Translations under genes and position numbers: made by a program
Notes under the pieces: generated by a model
What the model saw: only the letters and a program-made list of their open reading frames with translations
Database searches by the model: none
What the model was told of the DNA's origin: nothing
Shown here: piece by piece, positions 27,325 to 40,359 of the stretch
How the letters are laid out: each line of letters starts with the position of its first letter
Numbering within the stretch: position 1 is the first letter of the stretch
DNA from: Penium margaritaceum
Lineage: Eukaryota > Streptophyta > Zygnematophyceae > Desmidiales > Peniaceae
Assembly (NCBI GenBank): GCA_023375785.1
Contig: SZWC01006680.1
Coordinates: forward strand, 1-64,000
Direction: 5' to 3'
DNA: 64,000 bases

Positions 27325-27530
27325 TGCACAAAGTTTATGCAGAAAGTTTCTGCACAAAGTCTATGCACAATGTTTATGCACAAAGATTATGCACAAAGTT
27401 TATGCACAAAGTTTATGCACAAAGTTTATGCACAAAGTTTATGCAGAAAGTTTCTGCACAAAGTCTATGCACAATGTTTATGCACAAAGATTATGCACAA
27501 AGTTTATGCACAAATTTTATGCACAAAGTT
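27325..27530 (+). repeat. 104-bp tandem duplication in the 13-bp array
   Basis: The string AGAAAGTTTCTGCACAAAG followed by TCTATGCACAATGTTTATG and AAAGATTATGC occurs at 27341 and 27445. The offset is 104 bp, exactly eight monomers. It lies just upstream of block C's second copy. Confidence 0.85.
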
Positions 27531-27556
27531 TATGCACAAAGTTTATGCACAAAGTT

Positions 27557-28150
27557 TATGCACAAATTCTATGCACAAATTATATGTACAAAGTTTATGC
27601 ACAAATTTTATGCAAAACGTTTCTTAACAAAGTTTATTCACAACATTTATACAAAACGTTTATGCACAAAGTTTATGCACACAGTTTATGCACAACGTTT
27701 ATGCACAAAGTTTATGCACAACGTTCATGTACAAATTTTATGCACAAAGTTTATGCAAAACGTGTATGCACAATGTTTATGCACAAATTTCATGCACAAA
27801 GTTTATGCACAAAGTTTATGCACACAGTTTATGCACAAAGTTTATGCACACAGTTTATGCACAATGTTTATGCACAAAGTGTATGCACAAGGTTTGTGCA
27901 CAAAGTTTATGCACAAAGTTTGTGCACAAAGTTCATGCACAAAGTTTATGCACAAAGTTTATGCACAAAGTTTATGTACAAAGTTTGTGCACAAAGTTTA
28001 TGCACAAAGTTTGTGCACAAGGTTTCTGCACAAAGTTTATGCACAAAGTCTATGCACAAAGTTTATGCACAAAGCCTATGCACAAAGTTTATGCACAAAG
28101 TTTCTGAACAAAGTTTATTCACATTGTTTATGCACAATATTTATGCACAA
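27557..28150 (+). repeat. Block C, second copy of the ~4.28-kb-offset duplication
   Basis: This is the partner of 23300-23880. The AACAAAG anchors lie at 27626 and 28107. One extra monomer (TTTTATGCAAAACG) sits before TTTCTTAACAAAG compared with the first copy. A further shared landmark downstream, CTTTTGCATAAAGATT, lies at 24071 and 28361, and again at about 26944, so parts of this block exist in three copies. The duplication ends close to the orientation switch at 28548. Confidence 0.85.
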
Positions 28151-28542
28151 AGTTTATGCACAAAGTTTATGCACAAAGTTTATGCACAAAGTTTATGCAC
28201 AAAGTTTATGCAAAATGTTTATGCACAAAGTTTATGCACAATGTTTATGCACAAAGTTTGTGCACAAAGTTTATGCACAGAGTTTATGCACAAAGTTTGT
28301 GCACAAAGTTTATGCACAACGTTTGTGCAGAAAGTTTATGCACAAAGTTTATGCACAAAGCTTTTGCATAAAGATTATGCACAAAGTTTATGCAAAACGT
28401 TTATGCACAAAGTTTATGCACAAAGTTTATGCACAAAGTTTATGCACAAAGTTTATGCACAAAGTTTATGAACAAAGTTTATGCACAAAGTTTATGCACA
28501 AAGTTTATGCACAAAATTTATGCACAAAGTTTATGTACAAAG

Positions 28543-28554
28543 TTTATGCATAAA
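28543..28554. repeat. Orientation switch of the 13-bp satellite (12-bp palindrome TTTATGCATAAA)
   Basis: The forward array ends in TTTATGCA and the reverse array begins with TGCATAAA. They overlap on TGCA to form the perfect palindrome TTTATGCATAAA. To the left every monomer reads TTTATGCAC and to the right every monomer reads GTGCATAAA, with no mixture. Read outward from the centre the two arms share the consensus but not the same ordered variants (right arm ATTTGTGCATAAACTTTGGG, left arm complement ACTTTGTACATAAACTTTG). This is therefore an inverted junction between diverged arrays and not a fresh palindromic duplication. Confidence 0.95.
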
Positions 28555-31500
28555 ATTTGTGCATAAACTTTGGGCATTAAATTTGTGCATAAACATTGTG
28601 CATGAACTATGTGTATAAACCTTGTGCATAAGCGTTGTACATAAAGTTTGTGCATAACGTTTGTGCATAAACTATGTGCATAACCGTTGTGCATAAAATT
28701 TGTGCATTACCTTTGTGCATAACCTTTGTGCATACAATTTGTGCATAAGCTTTGTGCATAAACTTTGTGCATGTACATTGTGCATTCACTTTGTGCATAA
28801 ACTTTGTGCATAAACGTTGTGCAAAAACTTTGTGCATAAACTTTGTGCATAACAATTGTGCATAAACTTTGTGCATAAACTCAATGCACAGGGGTTGTGC
28901 ATGAACCTTGGACACAAACGTTTTGCATAAAATTTGTGCATAAACTTTGTGCATAAACATTGTGCATAAACATTGTTCATAAAATTCGTGCATAAACGTT
29001 GTGCATAACTTTTGTGCATGAACTTTGTGCATAAAATTTGTTCATAAACTTTGTGCATAAACCTTGTGCATAAACTTTGTGCATAAACGTTGTGCATCAA
29101 CTTTGTGCACAATCTCTGTGCATAAACTTTGTGCATAAACGTTTTGCATAAACTTTGTGCACAACCGTCCTGCATAAACTTTGTGCATGTACATTGCGCA
29201 TAAACGTTGTGCGTAAAATTTGTGCATAGACATTGTGCATAAACTATGTGCATAAAATTTGTGCATAAACTTTGTCCATTAACATTGTGCATTAACTTTG
29301 TGCATAAACTTTGTGCACAAACGTCGTGCATAACCTTTCTGCACGAACATTGTGCATAACATTTGTGCATAAACACTGTGCATAAAATTTGTGCATAAAC
29401 GTTGTGCATGAACTTAGTGCATAACTTTGTGCATGAACGTTGTGCATAAACTTTGTGCATAAAATTTGTGCATAAATTGTGTGCATAAACGTTGTGCATA
29501 AAATTTGTGCATGAATGTTTTGCATAAACGGTGTGCATAAGCTTTGTGCATAAACGTTGTGCATCAACTTTGTGCATAAACTTTGAGCATAAACTATGTG
29601 CATAAACGTTGTGCATAACATTTTTGCATAAACGTTTTGCATAAAATTTGTGCACAAACTATGTGCATAAACTTTGTGCACAAACATTGTGCATAAACTT
29701 TGTGCATAAACCTTGTGCATAAACTTTGTGCACAAACTCTGTGCATAAACTTTGTGCATAAACTCCGTGCATAAACTTTGTGCATAAACATTGTGCATAA
29801 ACTTTGTGCATAAACGTTCTACATAAACTTTGTGCATAAACTTTGTGCATAAACGTTCTGCATAAAGTTTGTGCATAAAGTTTGTGCATAAACGTTCTGC
29901 ATAAACTTTGTGCATAAAATTTGTGCATAAACTTTGTGCACAAAATATATGCTTAAGCTTTGTGCATAAACGTTGTGCAAAAACGTTGTGCATAAACTTT
30001 GTGCACAAAATTTGTGCATAAACTTTGTTCATAAACTTTGTGCATAAACTTTGTGCATAAACGATTTGAATAAACATTGTGCATTAACTTTGTGCATGAA
30101 CTTTGTGCATAAACGTTGTGCATAAATCTTTTGCATAATCTTTGTGCATAAACGTTGTGCATAAACTGTGTGCATAAACTTTGTGCATACATTTTGTGCA
30201 CAAGCTCTGTGCAAAACGTTTTTGCATAAGCTTTGTGAACAAACGTTGTGCATGAACTTTGTGCATAAACTTTGTGCATAAAAGTTGTGCATAAACGTTA
30301 TGCAGAAAATTTGTGCATAAACTTTGTGCGTAAACCATGTGCATAAACTTTGTGCACAAACATTGTGCGTAAAGATTTTGCATAAACTTTGTGCATAAAC
30401 TTTGTGCATAAACTTTGTGCATAAACTTTGTGCATACACTTTGTGCATAAATGTTGTGCATAAATTTTGTGCATAAAAATTGTGCATGAACTTTGTGCAT
30501 ACACTTTGTGCATAAACTTGGTGCTTAAACTTGCAGAAACGTTGTGCATAACATTTGTGCTCAAAATTTGTGCATAACATTTGTGCATGAACTTGGTGCT
30601 TAAACTTTGTGCATAAACTTTGTGCATAAACTGTGTGCATAGACTTTGTACATAAACTTTGTGCATAAAAGTTGTGCACAAACGTTGTGCACAAACTTTG
30701 TGCATAAACTTTGTGCACAAAATTTGTGCATAAACTTTGTGCATAAACTTTGTGCATAAACAGTGCGCATAAACTTTGTGCATGAACTTGGTGCATAAAC
30801 TTTGTGCATAAACTTGGTGCATAAACTTTGTGCACAATCTTTGTGCATTAACGTTGTGCATAAACTTTGTGCATAAACGTTGTGCATAAGCTTTGTGCAT
30901 GAACATTGTGTTTAAACTTTGTTCATAAACTTTGTGCATAAACTTTGTGCATAGGTTTCGTGCATAAACGTTTTGCATTAACGTGCACAAACTTCCCATA
31001 AACGTTTTGCATAAATGTTTTGCATAAACTTTGTGCACAAACGTTGTGCATAAATTTTGTGCATAAACATTGCGCATAAATGTTGTGCATAAACTTTGTG
31101 TCTAAATTTTGTGCATAAACTATGTGCATAAACTTTGTGCACAAACTTTGTGCATAAACGTTGTGCATAAACATTGTGCATAAACTTTGTGCATAAACTT
31201 TGTGCACAGCCGTCGTGCATACCCTTTCTGCACAAAATGTGTGCATAACATTTGTGCTTAAACATTGTGCATAAACTTTGTGCATAAACGTCGTGGACAA
31301 ACTTTGTGCACAACATTTTTACATAAACGTTGTGCATAAACTTTGTGCATAAACTTTGTGCATAAACTTTGTGCATAAACTTTGTGCAAACACTTTGTGC
31401 ATAAACTTTGTGCACAAATGTTGTACATAAACTTTTTGCATAAGCTTTGTAGACAAACTCTGGGCATAAACGTTTTGCATAAACGTTTATCATAAACTAT

Positions 31501-34500
31501 GTGCATAAATGTTGTGCATAACATTTGTGCATAAACGTTGTGCATAAACTTTGTACACAACTCTGTGCATAAATTTTGTGCATAAACTTTGTGCATGAAT
31601 TTTGTGCACAAACTTTGTGCATATCCGTTTTGCATAAACTCTGTGCATAAGCGTTGTGCATAAACTTTGGGCATAAACATTGTGCACAAATGTTGTGCAT
31701 AGACTTTGTGCGTAGACTTTGTGCATAAACTTTGTGCATACAATTTGTGCATAAACGTTGTGCATAAACGTTGTGCATAAACTTGGTGCATAAACTTTGT
31801 GCATAAACTTTGTGCATAGACTTTGTGCATAAACGTTTGTGCATAAACGTTTTGCATAAACATTTTGCATAAACTATGTGCATAAACTTTGTGCATAAAC
31901 TTTGTGCATAAAGTTTTTGCACAATCTTTGTGCATAAACATTGAGCATAAACGTTGTGCATAAACTTTGTGCATAGACTTTGTGCATAAACGTTGTGCAT
32001 AAACTTTGTGCATGAAGTTTGTGCATGACTTTGTTCATAAACTTTGTGCATATACTTTGTGCATAGGTTTTGTGCATAAACGTTGTGCATAAACGTCGTG
32101 CACAAACTCTGTCCATAAACGCTTTGCATAAACTTTTTGCATAAACTTTGTGCATAGACTTTGTGCATAGACTTTGTGCATAAACTTTGTGCATAAACTT
32201 TGTGCATAAAAGTTTGTGCATAAACGTTTTGCATACACATTTTGCATAAACTATGTGCATAAAAGTTGTGCATAAACGTTGTGCATAAGCTTTGTGCATA
32301 AAAGTTGTGCATAAACTATGTGCATGAACGTTGTGCATAAACGTTGTGCATAAATGTCGTGCATTAACTTTGTGCATAAACGTTCTGCAAAAACGTTTAG
32401 CATAAACTATGTGCATAAACGTTGTGCATAAAATTTGTGCACAACTCTGTGCATAAACTTTGTGCGTAAAGTTTGTGCACAATCTTTGTGCATAAACTTT
32501 GTTTATAAATTTTGTGCACAAACTTTGTGCATATCCCTTTTGCATAAACTCTGTGCATAAGCGTTGTGCATAAAAATTGTGCACAAACATTGTGCATAGA
32601 CTTTGTGCGTAGACTTTGTGCATAAGCTTTTTGAATACAATTTGTGCATATACGTTGTGCATAAACTTTGTGCATAAACTTTGTGCATACATGTTGTTCA
32701 TAAAATTTGTGCATAAACCTTGTGCATAAACTTTGTGCATAAACATTCTGCATAAACTTTGTGCATAAACTTTGTGCATAAACTTTATGCATAACCTGTA
32801 TGCATAAACTTTGTACATAAACTTTGTGCATAAACTTTGTGCATACACTTTGTGCCTAAACTATGTGCATAAACGTTGTGCATAAACTTTGTGCATAACT
32901 TTTGTGCATAAACTTTATGCATAAACGTTGTGCATAAACATTGTGCATAAACGTTTTGCACAGACGTTGTGCATAAACTTTGTACATTAATGTTGTGCAT
33001 AAACTGTGTGCATAAACTTTGCGCATAAACTTTGTGCACAATCTCTGTGCATAAACTTTGTACATGAACGTTTTGCATAAGATTTGTGCACAAATGCTGT
33101 GCATGAACTTTGTGCGTCAACTTTGTGCATGAACGTTGTGCATAAACGTTGTGCATGAACTTTGGGCATAAACATTGCGCATAAACATTTTGCATAAAGT
33201 TTGTGCTTAAACTTTGTGCATAAAATTTGTGCATAAACTTTGTGCATAAACTTTGTGCATAAGCATTGTTCATAAACTTTGTGCATAAACCTTGTGCATA
33301 AACGGTGTGCACAAACGTAGTGCAAAACACTTGTCCTCAAACTTTGTGCATAAACTGTGTGCATAAACTTTGTGCATAAACTGTGTGCATAAACTTTGTG
33401 CACAAACTCTGTGCATAAAAGTTTTACATGAACTTTGTGCATAAACTTTGCGCACAAACGTTGTGCGTATACTTTGTGCATAAACGATGTGCAGAAACGT
33501 TGTGCATAAACGTTGTGCTTAAACGTTGTGCATAAACTATGTGCATATACGTTGTGCATATGATATGTGCATAATCTTTGTTCATAAACTTTGTGCGTAA
33601 ACATTGTGAATAAACTGTGTGCAGAAACTTTGTGCATAAACTTTGTGCACAAACGTTGTGCATAAAGTTTGTGCCTTAACTTTGTGCATAAACTTTGTGT
33701 ATATACTTTGTGCATGAACGTTGTGCATAAATGTTTTGCATAAATGTTGTGCATAAACTATGTGCATAAACGTTGTGCATATGATTTGAGCGTAAACTTG
33801 GTGCATAAACTTTGTGCATAAACTTTGTGCATAAAATGTGTGCATAAACTCTGTGCATAAACATTTGTGCACAAGCTCTGTGCATAAACTTTGTGCATAA
33901 ACTTTGTGCATAAACTTTGTGCACAAACGTTGTGCATAAACTTTGTTCATAAACTTTGTGCATAAACATTGTGCATAACCTTTGTGCATAAACTTTGTGC
34001 ATAAACGTTGTGCATGAATTTTGTGCAGAAACGTTGTGCATAAACTTTGTGCATATACTTTGTGGACAAACTTTGTGCATAAATGTTGTGCATAAACTTT
34101 GTGCCAGAACATGTTTCATGAACTTTGTGCATGAACTTTGTGCATAACTTAATGCATAAAATGTGTGCATAAACGTCTAGCATAAACTTTGTGCATAAGA
34201 TATGTGCATAAACTTTGTGCATAAACTTTGTGCAAAAACTTTGTGCATAAACATTGTGCATAAACTTTTAGCATAAACGTTGTGCACAAATGTTGTGCAT
34301 AAACGTTGTGCACAACATTTGTGCATTATCTTTGTGCATTAACTTTGTTCATAAACGTTGTGCATAAACTTTGTGCATAAACATTGTATTCAAACGTTGT
34401 GCACAAACTTGTGCATGAACTTTGTGCATAAACTTTGTTCATAAACTTTGTGAATAAACTTTATGCATAACCTTTGTGCATAAACGTTGTGCATAAACTT

Positions 34501-37500
34501 TGTGCACAACCTCTGTGCATAAACTTTGTGCATAAACGTTTTGCAAAAACTTTGTGCACAAACATTGTCCATAACCTTCGTGCATAAACATTGAACACAA
34601 ACGTTGTGCATAAACTTTGTGCATAAAAGTTTTGCATAAACTACGTGCATACACTTTTTGCATAGACATTGTGCATAAACGTTGTGCATAAACATTGTCC
34701 ATAAACTTTGTTCATTACATTTGTGCATAAAGGTTTTTCACAAACGTCATGCATACCCTTTGTACACAAACTTTGTGCATAACATTTGTGCATAAACTTT
34801 GTGCATAAACTTTGTGCATAAACGTTGTGCACAAACGTTGTGCACAAACTTTGTGCATAACCTTTGTGCATAAACTATGTGCATAACATTTGTGCATAAA
34901 TGTTGTGCATAAACGTTTTGCATAAACTCTGTGCATAAACTTTGTTCGTAAATGTTGTGCATAAACCTTTTTCATGAACTTTGTGCAAACCTTTGTGCAT
35001 AAACGTTGAGCATAAACTGTGTGCATAAACCGTGTGCATGAACTTTGTGCATACAATTTGTACACAAACTCTGTCCATAAACTTTGTGCCTAATTTTGTG
35101 CACAAACATTTAGCATAAACTTTGTGCATAAACTTTGTGCATAAACTTTGTGCATAAACGTTGTGCATAAATTTTGTGCATAAACGTTGTGCAGAAACTA
35201 TGTGCATATATGTTGTGCATAATCTTGTGCATAAAATTTGTGCCTACAATTTGTGCAGAAACTTTGTGCATAAAAATTGTGCATAAACTTTGTGCATAAA
35301 CGTTTGGAATAAACTTTGTGCATAGACATTTCACATAAACGTTGTGCATAAACTTTGTGTATAAACGTTTTTCAAAAACTTTGTGCATAAAATTTGTGCA
35401 TAAACTTTGCGCATAACCTTTGTGCATAAACATTGTGCATATACGTTATCCATAAACTTTGTGCATCAACTTTGAGCAAAAACTTTGTGCATAACCTTTG
35501 TGCACAAACTTTGTGCATAAAATTTGTACATAAACATTGTGCATAAACTTTGTGCATAAACGTTGTGAATAACCTTCGTGCATAAACTTTGTGCATAAAC
35601 ATTGTGCGTACACTTTGTGCATAAACTTTGTGCATAATGTTTAGGCAATAACTTTGTGCAAAAACTATGCATAAACATTTTGCATAAACTTTGTGCACAA
35701 ACTCTGTGTATAAATTTTGTGAATAAACTTTGTGGATAATCGTTGTGCACAAACGTTGTGCACAAACATTGTGCATATGATTTGGGCATAAACTTTGTGC
35801 ATAAAATTTGTGCATGAACTATGTGCATAAGCTTTGTGCACAAATAATTTTCAGAAACTTTGTGCAAAAACTATGTGCATAAACGTTGTGCACAAACGTT
35901 GTGCATAAGCATTGTGCATAAACTTTGAGCAAAAACTTTGCACATAAACGTCGTGCATAAACATTGTGAATAACTTTGTGCATAAACGTTGTGCATAAAC
36001 TTTGTGCATGAACTTAGTGCAGAAACTTTGTGCACAAACTCTGTGAACAAACTTTGTGCATAAACTTTGTGCATAAACTTTGTGCACAAAGGTTGTGCAT
36101 AGACTTTGTTCATAAACTTTGTGCATAAACTTTGTGCACAAAATTTGTGCAAAACCTTTGTGCATAAACTTTGTGGATAAAATTTGTGCACAAACTTTGT
36201 GCATAACCTTAGTGCATAAACTTTGTGCACAAATGTTGTGCAGAAACTTTGCGCATAAACGATGTGCATAAACGTTGTGCATAACCTTTGTGCATGAACT
36301 TTGTGCATAATCTGTGTTCATAAAGTTTGTGCATAAACTTTGTGCATAAACTGTGTGCGTAAACGTTGTGCATAAACCGTGTGCATAAACTTTGTGCAAA
36401 AACTTTGTGCACAAACTCTGTGCATAAACATTGTGCATAAACTTTGTGTACAAAATTTGTGCAAAAACGTTGTGCATAAACTTTGTGCATACACTTTGTG
36501 CATAAACTTTGTGCATGAATTTTTTGGATAAACTTTGTGCGTAAACTATGTGCATAAACATTGTGCATAACGTTTGTGCACACACTTTGTGCATAAACAT
36601 TGTGCAGAAACTTTGTGCATACAATTTGTGCATAAACGTTGTGCATAAACTTTGTGCATAAACTTTGTGCATGGACTTTGTTCAAAACATTTGTGCATAA
36701 ACTTTGTGCATATTGTTTGTGCATAAACCTTGTGCATAAACTTTGTGCATAAATGTTGTCGCTAACCTTTGTGCATAAACTTTGTGCATAAACTTTGTTC
36801 GTAAAATTTGTGCATAAGCTTTGTGCATAACATTTGTGCATAAACATTGTGCATAAATTATGTGCAAAAACTTTGTGCATAAACGTTGTTCATAACATTT
36901 GTGCATAAAATTGGTGCATAACGTTTGTGCATAAACTTTGTGCATATACATTGTGCATTAACGTTGTGCATAAACTTTGTGCACAAACGTTGTGAATAAT
37001 CTTTGTGCACAAAATTTGTGCATGCAGTTTGTGCATAAACATTGTTCATAAACGTTGTGCGTAAACTTTGTGCATAAAAGTTGTGCATAAAGTTTGTGCA
37101 TAACCTTTTTGCATAAAATATGTGCTTTTACGTTTTGCATAAAATGTGTGCATAGCGTTTTTGCATAAACTTTGTGCATAAACTATGTGCATAACTTTGT
37201 GGATAAGCTTTGTGCACAAACTCTGTGCATAAACTTTGTGCATAAACGTTTTGCGTAAACTTTGTGCGCAAACATTGTGCGTAAAATTTGTGCATAAACT
37301 TTGTGCATAAACTATGTGCATAAACTTTGTGCACAAACTCTGTGCATAAACATTGTGTATAAACGTTGTGCATAAACTTTGTATAAACTTTGGGCATAAT
37401 CGTTTTGCATAAGCTTTGTGCATAAACTTTGTATAAACGTTGTGCATAAAATTTATGCATGCACCTTTTGCAGAAACGTTGTACACAAACTTTGTGCACA

Positions 37501-39299
37501 AACGTTAAGCATACACTTTGTGCATAAACTTTGTGCATAAACGTTGTGCATAAATGTTGTGCATAACATTTCTGCATAAACTTTGTGCAGAAACTTTGTG
37601 CATACACGTTGTGCGTAAATTTTATGCATAAACTTTGTGCTTTAACTTTTTGCATAAACTTTGTGCATAAAATTTGTGCATAAACTTTGTGCATAAACGT
37701 TGTGCACAAACTTTATGCATGAAAGTTGTGCATACACTTTGTGCACAAACTCTGTGCATAAACGTTGTGCATAAACTTTGTGCATAAACGTTGTACATAA
37801 ACTTGCTGCATAAACTTTGTGCAGAATATTTGTGCATAAACTTTATGAATAAACTGTGTGCTTAAACTTTGTGCATAAACAATGTGCACGAACTCTGTGC
37901 ATAAACTTTGTGCATAAACTTTGTGCATAATCTTTGTGCACAAACGTTGTGCACAAACGTTGTGCATAAACTTTGTGCACAAACTTTGTGCATAAATGTT
38001 GTGCATAAACTTTGTGCATAATCTTTGTGCATGAATTATGTGCAAAAACTTTGTGCACAAACTTTGTGCAAAACGCTGTGCAGAAACTTTGTGCATACAA
38101 TTTGTACAAAAACGTTGTGCACGGAAGTTGTGCGTAACCTTTGTCCACAAAGTTTGTGCATAAACTTTGTGCATAAAGTTTGTGCATAAACTGTGTGCAT
38201 AAACTTTGTACATAAACTTTGTGCACAAACTCTGTGCATAAACGTTTTTCATAAACTTTGTGCACAAATTTTGTGTATGCACTTTGGGCATAAACTTTGT
38301 GCATAAACTTTGTGCATAAGCATTGTGCATAAACTATGTGTATAAACTTTGTGCATAAACTTTGTGCATAAACTTTGTGCATACTTTTGTGCATACACTA
38401 TGTGCATAAACATTGTGTATAAAATTTGTGCATGCACTTTGTGTATAAATTTTGTGCATAAACTTTGTGCATTAACTATGTGCATAAACGTTTTGTATAA
38501 ACTTTGTGCATAAAAGATGTGCACAAACTTTGTGCATAAGCTTTGTGCATAAACGATGTGCACAAACTTTGAGCATAAACGTTGTGCCTTAACTTTGTGC
38601 ATTAACGTTGTGCATAAGCTTTGTGCATAAACTTTATGCATAAACTCTGTGCATAAACTTTGTGCATAAACTTTGTACATAAAAATTGTGCATAAACGTT
38701 GTGCATAAACTTTGTGCATAAACTTTGTGCATAATTTTTGTGCATAAACTTTGTGCATAAACTTTGTGCATAAACTTTGTGCATAAACTTTGTGCAAAAA
38801 CATTGCGTACAACTTTGTGCATAAACTTTGTGCGTAAACTTTGTGCATAAACTTTGTGCATAAACTGTGTACCTAAATTTTGTGCACATCATTTGTGCAC
38901 AAACGTTGTGCATAAACTTTATGCATACAATTTGTGCATACACTTTGTGCATAAACTTTGTGCACAAACATTGTGCATAATCTTTGTGCATAAACTTTGT
39001 GCATAAATGTTGTGCATAAACGTTTTGCATAAACTTTGTGCATGAACGCTGTGAGTAAACTTTGAGCATAAACTTTGTGCAGAAACTTTGTGCAAAAACG
39101 TTGTGCAGAAACTGTGTGCATAAAAGTTGTGCATAAATGTTGTGCATAAACTTTGTGCATAAACTTTGTGCATAAACTTTGTGCATAAACTTTGTGCATA
39201 AACGTTGTGCATCAACTTTGTGCATAAACTTTGTGCATAAACGTTGTACATAAATTTTGTGCATAAACTTTGTGCACAAACTTTGTGCATAAACGTTGT

Positions 39300-39810
39300 G
39301 CATAAACTTTGTGCATAAACGTTGTGCATAAACACTGTGCATAAACTTTGTGCATAAACTTTGTGCATAAACATAGTGCATAAACTTTGTGCATAAACTT
39401 TGTGCATAAACGTTGTGCATAAACACTGTGCATAAACTTTGTGCATAAACTTTGTGCATAAACATAGTGCATAAACTTTGTGCATAAACTATGTGCATAA
39501 ACAATGTGCAAAAACATTGCGTACAACTTTGTGCATAAACTTTGTGCATAAATTTTGTGCATAAACGTTGTGCACAAACTTTGTGCATAAACGTTGTGCA
39601 TAAACTTTGTGCATAAACGTTGTGCATAAACACTGTGCATAAACTTTGTGCATAAACTTTGTGCATAAACATAGTGCATAAACTTTGTGCATAAACTTTG
39701 TGCATAAACTTTGTGCATAAACATAGTGCATAAACTTTGTGCATAAACTATGTGCATAAACAATGTGCAAAAACATTGCGTACAACTTTGTGCATAAATT
39801 TTGTGCATAA
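39300..39810 (-). repeat. Local block repeats of 91 and ~260 bp
   Basis: AACACTGTGCATAAAC lies at 39331, 39422 and 39629, and ACATAGTGCATAAAC at 39371, 39462, about 39669 and about 39722. The first pair is offset by 91 bp (seven monomers). The rare string CATTGCGTACAACTTTG occurs at 39515 and 39774 (about 260 bp apart) and earlier at 38801. This is one of the most uniform parts of the reverse arm and looks recently amplified. Confidence 0.8.
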
Positions 39811-40359
39811 ATTTTGTGCATAAACTTTGTGCATAAACTGTGTGCCTAAACTTTGTGCATATCACTTGTGCACAAACTTTGTGCATAAACTTTGTGCGTA
39901 GACTTTGTGCATAAACTTTGTGCATAAACTTTGTGCAGAAACTGTGTGCATAACCTTTGTGCATAAACGTTGTACATAAACGTTGTGCATAAACTTTGTG
40001 CATAAACTTTGTGCATAAACTTTGTGCATAAAAGTTGTGCAAAACCTTTTTTTTCATAAACGTTGTGCATACACTTTGTGCATAAACTTTGTGCATAAAC
40101 TTTGTGCACAAACGTTGTGCATAAGCTTTGTTTACAAACTTTGTGCATAAACTTTGTGCATAAACTTTGTGCACAAATGTTGTGCATAACCTTTGTGCAT
40201 AAACCTTGTGCACAAACGTTGTGCATAAACTTTGTGCATAGACTTTGTGCATAAACTTTGTGCAGAAACTGTGTGCAAAACCTTTGTGAATAAACTTTGT
40301 ACATAAACGTTGTGCATAAATTTTGTGCATAAACTTTGTGCATAACCTTTGTGCATAAA

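Larger units (their letters stand above)
8718..28548 (+). repeat. 13-bp satellite array, forward orientation (AAGTTTATGCACA)
   Basis: About 1,500 head-to-tail copies of a 13-bp monomer, consensus AAGTTTATGCACA. Common variants are AACGTTTATGCAC, AATTTTATGCAC, and TTTGTGCAC or TTTCTGCAC in place of TTTATGCAC. The first kilobase (8718-10000) is strongly diverged. The array is most uniform around 13080-13920, as expected for an array decaying at its edge. The plus-strand consensus has no stop in any frame (39 bp gives MHKVYAQSLCTKF and its rotations), so long open frames occur in all three frames, the longest at 12102-14534. All three frames are equally open and substitutions ignore frame, so I do not call genes. 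The minus strand has TAA in each 39 bp. Orientation reverses at 28548. Confidence 0.96.

Noticed and set aside
28549-28900. Recent palindromic (foldback) duplication of the left arm
   Set aside because: Read outward from 28548 the two arms share only the consensus monomer and not the same order of variants, so they are not recent copies of each other near the centre.
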